Assembly: GCA_037178855.1 (NCBI GenBank)
Contig: JASJZC010000007.1
Coordinates: 8,866,001-8,930,000 of the forward strand
DNA from: Oscheius sp. JU75
Lineage: Eukaryota; Nematoda; Chromadorea; Rhabditida; Rhabditidae
DNA length: 64,000 nucleotides
Reading direction: 5' to 3'
This document shows, in pieces, positions 39,507-50,128 of the stretch (position 1 is the first letter of the stretch; the number at the start of each line of letters is the position of its first letter). The notes under the pieces were generated by a model. The model saw nothing but the letters and a program-made list of their open reading frames with translations, was not told the origin of the DNA and made no database searches. Position numbers and translations under genes: made by a program.

Positions 39507-39989
39507 TGTTGACCCTCACCACGATTATCTCGTTTTTCTATGGTCACCATTCCGTTTTGCCTCTTCCAAAATTCAAAAGTGCCGTATTCTTAGCCTTTCT
39601 ATTTGGTTGCTATGTACTGGCTCCCGCAGCAGGCCTCGCTTTTATTGCAAAGACGTTCGATGTTACAGTTCTTAAAAATTCTTCGTGTGAGGTACGCTGG
39701 GAAATTCTCAGAAGGGCGCAATGCCTGGAAAATGCTAACTAATTCTCATGTTTAGAAGTTTCATGAGCGCTGCTGGCAAATTCCTGCTTATTGGGAGGAA
39801 TCAGTATTCATAGTGTCGTGGCTCTCTAATGACCGTCCCCTCTATTTTGGATTTCAATATGGTGTAGAACGTGCTCTTTGCAGAACAGTTTTTCAGAAAG
39901 GAAGAAGAATTCTATGGTTACAAACACTAATAGCATTGTTCAAGTCAAACCATCAAAAAGGGCTGTCGCCGATGTTCCGATGTAATTAG
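39507..39989 (+). CDS. Probable 3' two exons of an unrecognised membrane protein gene
   Basis: Two plus-strand open exons join in frame. The first (39507-39691) follows a TTTTAG acceptor and ends at a GTACGC donor; the second (39756-39989) follows GTTTAG and ends with TAG. The joined reading has a hydrophobic segment (FLAFLFGCYVLAPAAGLAF), a Cys pair (SSCEKFHERCWQIPAYWEES) and a basic tail (RTVFQKGRRILWLQTLIAL, ending in MFRCN). The first exon begins with the last two bases of a codon (TG), so an upstream exon must supply the start. I could not find it with confidence. It lies between the LGR gene and its broken duplicate, on the opposite strand. I do not recognise the family. Confidence 0.45.
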
Positions 39990-40387
39990 ACTAGCCGGCA
40001 TATAAAACAAAGTTCCACACTGGGTTTCTCACATCTTCTCAAAAGATTTCATTGACAACAGTATACGGAACTTGAAGGCTTTTATTTAACACACGTCTTA
40101 AAAAGGCTTAACCCGAATGTGACCACGTTCAAATGAAATCTCATAAAAAATGTACAGATCAGTTTGAAGATCCTTCAGAGCACTCTGTCACCGTTACAGT
40201 CGGTCGTATCAGAGGAGCAGATTGTCGCCTCTCTGTCCATCTTGGCAATGGACTGAACTTCCGCTTGAAGTATTGCACCTTCTCATCATTGCTTCTCGGA
40301 TGTTCCAGGTAATGTTCTCCGTCAGAAGTTCCAGCACTCACAAGGGAGTTCCTCTCCGTGTCGCGCTAAATCTTATTGGTACAAATT

Positions 40388-43300
40388 TCAAAAATTCAAT
40401 ACAGTCGCCGTTGAAGTGATACTCCCTCTTCCTGAGTCTTGTCCAATGCTTTTGTTGCTTTCCTGTCGATGTCTGGTGAGGATTCTGCTCCAATTAAAGC
40501 GAGAGCACTGTAAAGATGTTAAAAACAGTAAAATTGAATAGAGAGACAAAGAGATAGATGGAGAAGTACTAAGCCTACCTTCTCATCCACTTTTTTTGGC
40601 ACGTGCTCATGATGACTGTCACTAGAATGTTCGGACAAGTCGGACACCTAAGGATGAGGTAAAACTTGATTTTCAAAATGCATGCCTCTGGAATCGCCGA
40701 AATTCGCTTCGGTATAGCAGAAGATCGTTTAGTTGAGTCTGCTGACGATCTATGACCAGAAGAGTAGACTTCGTCTTGAAAAGAGACCCTTGGCGACCTG
40801 AAATGTTGCACATTTGACTTCTGACCATCCGAGATAATCATTCCAAAAAAAATGCGGCTCAACTGCTTATCATAGGCTCCTTCTTAATTAGAATGCGCCT
40901 ACGTTTAGGCGTACAAAAATAGTACGAAGGTAGTCACTGAAAAACTGACCTCTCCCTTATCGGATAGTCAGCCAGATTTAGACCGTCCAATGAGTCCATA
41001 GTCCTCTGATTCGACGAGCAGTTGGAGCCTCGTGGAGTCGAATTCAAAGAAGTCATCTAAAAGTATGATACTAAAAACAGAAGTGTCTCGACCTGGGTAA
41101 CCTGTAGTCTGGTGGGGCTGCATGGTTCTTCTCTTTCTTTTCCAGGCGGTTGGGAGTGGTAAAAGTTGGATAACGTACTACAATATAAATTTTAAGTTGC
41201 GTAAAACCATACTTTAAGGCAATTTGAGGAGTGCTCGTGATCCGCTTCAAAACCGGCATCGTCTTGTTTTTGACTTTTCTTTGAATAACCTGACAATCCG
41301 CACGTTATCACAGTTTTAACGAGCCTACCTCGGTGAAAAACACATAAAGGAATGGGTTTGCAAAGGCGTTGATAGGGAAGAAAAACACGAGGAAGATCTT
41401 CGCATTTGAAATGGAAATGAGTGGGATGCCTGCTGCAGCTGTCAATCCAAAGAAAAGCGTTGGGAACCAGCAAATAGCGTCAGTTCCTATCAGAAGAGCC
41501 ATTTTTGTTATGATTGCTTTGTCTTCGTCTCGAGAAGGGGTAGATGGATCTCTCAACATGCAGATGATGCACACGTAGCATACTGCCATCCCGGTAAAAG
41601 ACAGCAGATTAAACATGAGGCCGGAAAAGATGTATGCCTGAAATTAAATAGTTCGCAAAATAAATTTTCTCGTTCCATGAAGGGGATACCATGAAACTTT
41701 TCACTAAAATAGAGAAAGTTCCGTCACTCAACCTCAGGTTAGAACAAACTTTTCGGCTTTCTTCTGTTTTGCACTCTGATGGACCCTGACAAGCTCTTTC
41801 CAACGCCGTCGAGAAATCCTAGTTATCTTAGTCACTGAGTTGTGAGGGTTAGAAGACGCACACTAGGCGTCAGAAAAAAAAATTGACCAGACAGAAAGAA
41901 CTTGAACTTTTGAAGCACAAAACGATAGAAGCCGATACTGAGCAGGGAGATAGAGCGAACAAAGGTTCTATTGAATGACAGGAAGATGCTTTACTACAAA
42001 TTGCTGTACAGAAAAAAAAGCCAAAAAGTTTGATTAGTATTCCGACTCGTAAGTCCAGGCAAGTGATTCAAATCGGCTGATATTCAAGAGTAATACCGGC
42101 CTTTCATACGGCTGATATGAGCCAGAAAATCAGACCAGTACGATAGATTTGCCAGGTCCGTGTTAAATAATTAGTGTAACACCCCTGTACTTACCCGATC
42201 CCAGCCACTAGTAACCCTCAAAGGTAGACAGATACTGGTAGTGCTGTAGCTAGATATTCCGACAAGTGGTAAACATGCCATGAAGATTGAAAAAAGCCAA
42301 CCAATAGCAATTAATAACCATCCAACTTTAGGCGACATTCTCTTCCCAAAGAAGCTCATTCTAAATTATTTTGAAAAACATAGCAAAGCAAACTTACTTT
42401 GTATTGTAGGCCATTTCAAAAGCAATGAGAAACATTGAAATAATGCTGAGTTTTGAGCCAAAGATGGCTAAGAATCCGGCAGTTTGACATCCCCAGCCAG
42501 TTTGCCAGGCCACGGCATGGCGGTAGTATTCATCTGCAGTTAGAACGTCCTCCGCAGCCAATACGCCAAGATATACGCCTGTGATGAGATCAGCAATGGA
42601 GAGGTTGAACATGTACAGGTAGTGAACTTGAAGTCTTTTTTCATAGGCTAGTGCCAGAGTCAACCATACGCAGATATTTCCAATTATGGCCAGAATCCAA
42701 ATCCCCCAGATGGCCTTTCGTAAGAGACCATACCCAACAATGTTCTCACAGGGATTTAGGGTATCTGGCTGCGGAGTGCATGTGATATTACTGAAGAATT
42801 TCTTCACAGAAGTGTCTATAGCAACAGAAAGGCATTTTGAGACACCAATCTGATCCGAAGAGAATTCTGGAACCGTTTTTTGACTGCCTTCAGAATTACA
42901 AACCTGGCAGATCTTCGTCTTCATCGAAAACTTCATTGTCTTCGGAAAAGAACCAAGCTGGATCAAACCATTCTATGTTTTTCGGTGTTGTTGTAGAAGA
43001 GGATGCAACTTGACGTTTTACTTTGCGTATTTGTGTTTCTTCTCGTTGAGTGCACATTCTATTGTGAATCTCTTTCATGTTGTTCTTGTACATGCCCTTT
43101 TCGTCGTGGACAACGTCGTCGACATACTAAAAGTGGCATTATTAAAAAGAGTTATCAGCCTGATTCATATGACAGAATGAAAGCCTCGCACCAAAAACAA
43201 CTTCTTGACTAGCTTTCTTCGTCTATTATAGATATAGAAGTGTATCAGTTTTGGGTTAATTCCATCAAAACGGTATATCCATCGGTATGTGCTGACCAGT

Positions 43301-44717
43301 GCAATGGTACCCTGCTCGTGCTACTGCCGACAGAATGTGTTAGATCTCTATCAGATTCAAAGCGATCAAGTTAAGCTTTGTCAATGCTCCGAGTCGTCTA
43401 ACAGAATAGTCGTTCGAAAGAGCTAGAGAACGGATTTTGTCCTTGCAAGACATATGTGTCAAGAAAGAAAGAGATCAAAAGGTCTCTCAGTGTTGGAATG
43501 AAACAAACAGTATAATCAATACCTTGAAAAGACAGCAATGATGAGGATAAGTGAAATGAGCAGTTTGCAGATGCGTGAAACTGAGCACAGACGGTAGTTT
43601 CTTCAAGCTCCACACATTACTCAACGACAGTGATTTCAAGTTCTTTAGACCATTAATCGGTAGCTCTGTTATTGAAGTATCGGAGAGATTCCTGAGCAAA
43701 AAACTGGAAAAAGCGCAGGTGTTTGTCTTACAAGTGATGCAGTTCTTGGATATCCCTGAAACTGTCCACAGACAAAGAGTATAATTCTTTGTTATTGTTC
43801 AGATACCTAAAAGAATCTCTAGAAAAAAACATAAATCAGGCTTACAGTCTAAAAAAGCTGCTCCCTCGGAAAGCATAGCCAGCTATTTCCCTCAATGCGT
43901 TGTTATTCAATCGGAAAATTCTTGCCCGAACGCCACTAACCGTCCCATCTCCAATATACTCGATCTGTTTGAAAAAGGCTGTCAATGGTCTCAAAACAAG
44001 TTACCTGGTTATTGGACAGGTCCACGTCCATCTCAATCTTATGTTCTTTTCTCATCTGCAGTTTCGGCATCCGTTGGAGTCCATTATCACGCAAGATTCT
44101 TGATTGACATGATGATTTAAGGGGTCTGTGACTTACAAAAATAGTAGTTTAATATTGTTCTCGATCAAAACTCCCGGGATCTCTTGTAGCTTTTTACAAA
44201 AAGTGATGGAACTGAAAAGATTCCTCAACATTAATATGAACTCACAATTTCTTCAGATTATACAGATTTCGAAGGGCTGTTCCATCAAAATATTCTAGTT
44301 TGGGATTGTAGTAGAAGTCACTGAATGATACTAAGTCTCAAATAAAAAATCACAACTCACATTTCTTCAATGTTTAAATATGACTGGAAGAAATTGTCCT
44401 CTATCCTAGTTATACTCGTATTATAAATAATTAGCGACTAGAAAGTTGTCTTAAGCACCAGAACGACTCACTTTTACAGAAGCGGTTAAATTAGTGGGGA
44501 AATGTTCGACTCCTAGACCTTTACAGCAACATTCCGTCCCAGTATGTCGATACACACATTTGCAGCCATCCTCGACGTTGCAGGCTTTCTATGAATGAAA
44601 TTCGTCGTCAACAGGGTTAGAATAGCTCACTTTGGTTAGAAATTTGGGAATTGGAAAGGACGATTCGATATGAATGGGTAGCCAGTAAAAGAAGAGGATC
44701 AATAGGCCTCTTCGCAT
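40388..44717 (-). CDS. fshr-1-like: Leucine-rich-repeat GPCR of the glycoprotein-hormone-receptor type (FSHR-1-like)
   Basis: Class A receptor with a leucine-rich-repeat ectodomain. Exon 1 (44631-44717) gives a signal peptide (MRRGLLILFFYWLPIHIESS). A cysteine-rich cap follows (CNVEDGCKCVYRHTGTECCC), then LRRs (LSDTSITELPINGLKNLKSL) and the hinge start FTYPHHCCLFK, typical of LGRs. The hinge has RKVKRQ and an acidic FDEDEDLP (43000-42906). TM1 begins NPCENIVGYGLLRKAIWGIW, TM2 is YLYMFNLSIADLITGVYLGV, and TM7 is FFFPINAFANPFLYVFFTE. The TM3 end reads FEMAYN, lacking the usual Arg. A long Ser-rich tail is built from exons 40950-about 41040, 40686-40797, 40579-40647 and 40388-40507, ending TSTATVLNF. 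The 38-nt intron 40648-40685 has a GC donor. The match to FSHR/LGR type A is strong in TM1, TM2, TM5 and TM7. Confidence 0.92.
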
Positions 44718-47684
44718 TGTCGATAAGGCAAGTGCGAGTGATAGCTGGTGTGTGCGTGAAAACACCCCTAGGCTGCCAGAAAAAGATAAACTTTTCTGGG
44801 TAGGAGCTGCAGAAAGCTCTTCCTCTTGATTGACAGAATATTTATCGATGATCAATGTCCATCCAGATCGTTCAATATTTTGGTTATAAATAGCTGAGAA
44901 GCAATAAAAATTGACTCAGTGACTGATAGCAGGAAGAGAGCTCTGTAGCCGAAAAATGAGCGGGAATTGCTCGGTGGAGTGATAATGAAATTCTGTAAGG
45001 CTAGGACATCAAATAAACAGGCGATCACTCTAGAATGAGGGCTGTCCTCGTCCTGTCCGAATCTATTATTGAACTCAAGTCAATGGCTTTATTTGATGAG
45101 CGGGTCGCCTCCATTATATCACAATAAAACGTAATTCTATCGTATTTGTCAAAACTGTAAGCGTCATATCTAAAGTTTTAGTCATAGCTGTGACCGGCAG
45201 CTTTTCATATGTCTCAATGGTTAAAGGGTTCTATTAAAAGGGTCCTGAAAGGATACTTTATTGCCAGCCTTCTTATCCCCCGATAACGTTTAGACCTTTC
45301 ATTTTGCAGTCTTGTGGCTTGAAAGTTAGACTCTGAATGTCTCTTTTGACTGTTAGCTTTGTGGATTGGCTCAGCGTTTCAGTATTTACCTCTTTCTTCG
45401 CGGCATTCATGGTTTTGTCTATGATAGGCAGGAAAATCACTGTTACTACAGGCATTTCCTTTTTGTTACTCAATCCTCTTCAGGAATTTTGCTCTAATTG
45501 CATTTCAGGAGCCGTATATGCCCCTCGATATTGGTGACACAGTCGCAAACGACGATGGTACTTAGCTTTTGCGTTATTCGTCTGCACAATTCGGTCGCTG
45601 GACCTTGCAACGCCACTTCCAACTGTTCAATGACTTTTGGAGATAAGTACAACATATGTTTCACCACTGCACGGTTATGATATTGTGCTGTGCCCTCTTC
45701 ATCAGGTACCTTTGCGATTCATCCGGCAGTCATTGCTTCTTTAGTTCAGTAATAAAATAAAATATTCATTTCTTTACCCAATTTGTCTTTTTTAAAATAT
45801 GTTCCTCAAGTTAAGGGTAGTGTTTGACATGTAGGTCATCAGCGAGGGTAATTGAAGCATTAGGAAAAACGTTGCAATTTCTTTTCATGTACTACAACTA
45901 GTTAACGTCTTCTATGTATGTATAGTTTAAGTCCTATTGGGAAGCGTTCCCAATTGAGAGAATCGGCGGAGAACGCATCATCTCGCATGTTGCTGTCTTG
46001 GATGTATAAAAAGGTGAACTGTCTACTTTAATTGTCTTTTTCTATTTATCGGACTTACAATTCTATATTGTTTTACCAGAATCACATGTAGCGTTGCATG
46101 CAGTGGTTTGCCGTATATTCCATTGACATTGTTCATGTCTGTGCTTTGGACAACTAGAATGTTGTTCAATTGAATAATTGACTGGACACAACCTGGTCGC
46201 TGTACTGTCGGACAGAAGCGGCTGTAGGGAACTGGAGCTTCGTCTACACTCAGGAAAAGCAGTTACTGGAAATATTATATGGTTTTGGTACTTTCAAATA
46301 AGCTGCTTTTACTGCAGCAATAAATCAATTTACCTCCCTTCTTTCAAAGACGTTAGTCGCTAGAGTAACTGTACAGGATAGAAAATTGGAAACAGTTAAC
46401 CTGAGAATCAGGGAACCGGGGTCTGAGGGCTTGAGTAGTTGCGCGTAGCGCTACGCTGTTCCGATTCTGCATTGGCTAAGTGCCCGTGCTTGAAAACTGA
46501 AATTCACAACTCCGGTCTATTCAATTGCTCTCAAAATTTGTCCCATAGTTTTAACCATCTAGAATAACCTAGAAAAAAAATTTGGGGTCCATACGTTAAA
46601 AATGATAGTATATTATTTTTCAATATCGATCTAGTCGTAACCCAGACTGACTTTCCAAACCTACCTAGTTTGCCTACAGAATTCTATTCCTTGTTTTTTC
46701 ACTGTTTTCTATTGCCCAGTTTTTGTAGAGTCCAAATCACCCATTTTTTCGCTGGTCCCTTTTTTTTAATAATAATTAATTCTTCTTTTCTCCGATGACA
46801 GGCTTTATTGTTTCTTCGTCCTTCCCTTATTTCCGTTCTTTCTACATAATTTTCAATATTCCAGAATTTGTTAGCCTCACTAGGGTCTATTGCAGTCCAA
46901 TTTTGAAGTTATACCATGAAATTCCTTCTCATAGCGAAATCCGAGTCCTATCTCCTGCGTCAGTTTCAAATCTTGTTTGGAAACCCGATTCTATCTGCGC
47001 TCCATTGTCACTAGGTCTTGATATCATTGCCTCCAATTTCAAGACATACATTTGGGTTCATATGTTTACAATTTCGTTTTTTAAAACTTCCTACTGCTAT
47101 CCGAAACTGTTTTACGATCTTCAACCTGTGTTAAATATTCATTTTCTACCATTTTCCAAGGTCCTTATTATTTTCGTCTAATTACGGTAAGCACAAATGC
47201 CGGCTAGCTGCGTACTTGGTTTAAGCCGTTGCATCTATTCATACAAACTTGTATTCTCATTCTTTCCTTTTTTCGTTGATTTGTGGGAAGATTTTGTTGA
47301 ATTTGATCCTATTCTATCAAAAAAATGGTCACATGATGTTTTCTAAACGACGGGATTTTTCCAATTGCGGTATCAAGGTGTGACTCATAGCGTCCTGCCC
47401 TCGCTGATGCATAGGGTCCCTCTGTCTATATATGACTAATTTTTGTTGACTTCATCCCCTTTTTTTTACTTTTCCAATATCTGATGCTATTCTTTCATTA
47501 AATCCTTTCTAAACTTGTTAAGGCTAGACACGCCGCTTTTGTACGATCGATTCGCTTCCGGTTTAGGAGCTCCTGTTAACTGGAAGTGTTGACCTTTTCC
47601 CAAATGTGTATTTTTCTCCCACTCAGTCTCTTTTTCTAAGTTAAAAAAGAGAAAAATCAACTTTCAGGGTAGTTCCTTATAAAG
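44718..47684. other. Divergent intergenic region between LGR (-) and Arp2 (+)
   Basis: About 3 kb separating two oppositely oriented genes, so it should carry both promoters. Isolated plus-strand exon-like pieces occur at 45337-45680 (for example after ATTTCAG at about 45508, reading EPYMPLDIGDTVANDD), but I could not link them into a gene. The part from about 46550 to 47660 is pyrimidine-rich on the plus strand, which explains a long open stretch at 46795-47181 with no family resemblance. A CTTTCAG acceptor-like site at 47661-47667 lies 17 nt before the Arp2 start codon. Confidence 0.5.
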
Positions 47685-50128
47685 ATGGACAGCAGCGGAA
47701 GAAAGCTGGTCGTTGTGGACAATGGCTCCGGGGTTAGTTTTTCCTTTTTCGTGCAATATTTGCACTTTTTCAGTTTGTCAAATGCGGTTTCGGTGGAAAC
47801 CACTTCCCGTCACATATCTTCCCTTCGATGGTCGGTCGACCGCTTCTTAGATCTTCCAACAAGGTTGGAAGTGTTGAAATCAAGGTACCGTTCCGTTATC
47901 GTCGTTTGAACTTTTTGTGCTACAGGACATCATGGTCGGTGACGAATGTTCTCAACTCCGGCAAATGCTCGATATCAGCTATCCGATGGACAATGGTATT
48001 GTGAAAAACTGGGATGACATGAACATCGTCTGGGATCATACTTTCGGCGCGGAAAGACTCGACATCGATCCAAAGGTTGATCCCTCCCTTTTCGTGCATT
48101 GCAGGGTTTATTAAAGGATTAGCAGACAGAGACCACCGCTCAAGGTGAACAAACATATTGCAAAACTTTTGTCTGAATGTTGCGGAAATGGGAACTGGAT
48201 CAGACATCAACTGTGAACTTCTTTTGTAGACTTTACCTTACCGAAGAAATTTGTTCAACGAGCTAGAAACATCCTCATTCGCATCACAATGTTTCCATTT
48301 CAGGACTGCCGACTTCTCTTGACAGAGCCACCGATGAATCCGAGCCAAAATAGGGAGAAAATGTTTCAAGTCATGTTTGAACAGTACGGGTTCCATTCAC
48401 TCTACGTGGCAGTTCAGGTAGACCTTCTTTTGTTCTCTTTTTATTGTCTTGTAGGCCGTCCTGACTCTCTACGCTCAAGGTCTTCTTACCGGAGTCGTAG
48501 TCGATTCTGGAGATGGTGTGACTCACATCTGTCCCGTCTATGAAGGCTTTGCTTACCATCATCTGACAAAAAGACTCGATATTGCCGGACGTGACATCAC
48601 TAAGTCGCTCATCAAGGTATTAAACTATATTTTTTCTTTCAAATTTTTAATTCAGCTTCTACTTCTTCGTGGATACAACTTCAACCATTCCGCTGACTTC
48701 GAGACTGTTCGTCAGATGAAAGAGAAGCTGTGCTACGTAGCTTACAATGTAGAGGAGGAGGAGAAACTGGCGCTAGAAACTACGGTTTTAAACCAGAACT
48801 ACACTGTAAGTTATACCGTTGTTTCCCTTCACAACACCATACTCCAACGCAACAGTCAGAAAACACAATTTTTGTCCTAGTGCCAACGCCAGAAAACTTG
48901 TGAGCTTTAAGGAGATCGATTTCTCACCGGAGAGATTGTATTGGAGCAACATTGATTTAAAAAACAACATTTTATAAACACTTCATCGGCGACGGCCAGA
49001 TGGGCAGCAAAAGTTGCTAACTACAAGAGAACCCGCAATAAGTCTAAAGATCTGTAGCAGTAATTGAAGAGTAAGTACAATAGGAACAAAGTCATAATAT
49101 TGCAACTTCTCCAGTAAAGAGTAAGAGTACACTACTGAACAGGACCCTGAAAGGTTGTTTGTTGATCACAGTCGCCTTCATGTTGAAATAAGTGTGATTA
49201 TAGTTCTTTGAGCAGGCACACTTCAAGTTGGCCCCAAACTCATGATATATGCCGTCGTAGAGGATCACCGGCCACGTTACAATGATATTTTCAGCTCCCT
49301 GACGGAAGAGTGATCCGCCTGGCTGGTGAACGCTTCCAGGCACCAGAATGCCTCTTCCAGCCGAATCTCATCGGCATGGAGAAGGCTGGAATCGCTGAGA
49401 CACTGTTCAACGCTATTCAGTCTGCTGATATCGGTAGGCCTAGAATCTATTTCCATTTTTTCGTGTATAGATGTCAGATTGGACTTCTACAAACACATCG
49501 TGTTGTCCGGAGGAACGACAATGTACCCAGGTCTACCAAGTCGTTTAGAACGAGAGATCAAGCAACTCTACTTCGACCGGGTGGCTAAGGGAAACCAGGA
49601 GCAGTTCCAGGTTTGTGTTCCCTTATTCCATTTCTTCCCATCAATGCCCCTATCATTCCCCTAAAGCGATTTGTGTACACGTTTACGGTTAATAGACGGG
49701 GACAATTGCGCTGCGGTGGTCCCCGCCCATCACGGGCCAAGATTGCACCTATTCTCAATGTGATTTGCATCAGCAAACAGTAGCTACCAGAGACCCTGAA
49801 TGATCTCCTCAGACCTTGATAAAAGAAAAGAGACGAGGTATGACTCAGGCAATTAAAACCCCGACCCTCTGGAACACGTTTCACTCGGGCGCGCTTATCT
49901 TTCACTCTTTTTCAGAAGTTCAAGATCAGAATCGAGGCCCCACCCCGCAGGAAGCACATCGTTTTCATCGGAGGAGCTGTTCTAGCCCACCTCATGCGAG
50001 ACCGTGACGTAGGAAATGATCATCGACCAAAGTATAGTCAAATTTTGCAGGATTTCTGGGTATCGAGAACCGAATACGAGGAACAGGGACTGTCTCGCTG
50101 CCTGGCCAAAATCGGCTTCAAGGGATAG
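47685..50128 (+). CDS. ARP2: Actin-related protein 2 (ARP2/3 complex subunit)
   Basis: ATP-binding actin-fold subunit that, with Arp3, forms the seed for branched actin filaments. Ten exons join without a break: 47685-47732, 47774-47884, 47926-48075, 48304-48417, 48455-48616, 48656-48805, 49295-49433, 49471-49610, 49916-50008 and 50051-50128. The product is 394 residues, the same length I know for human ARP2. Landmarks are [106 protein letters not shown] and the C-terminal [18 protein letters not shown]. Nucleotide-binding loops DNGSG and DSGDG are intact. Introns fall into two size groups: 37-42 nt (six) and 228, 305 and 489 nt. Confidence 0.98.

Noticed and set aside
46795-47181. Long plus-strand open stretch (about 128 codons) upstream of Arp2
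   Set aside because: It sits in pyrimidine-rich intergenic DNA, its amino-acid mix reflects base composition (many F, S, I, L), and it has no splice partners or family resemblance.
49092-49343. Minus-strand open stretch over Arp2 intron 6
   Set aside because: It partly overlaps the antisense of an Arp2 exon and has no domain content; a shadow of the real gene.
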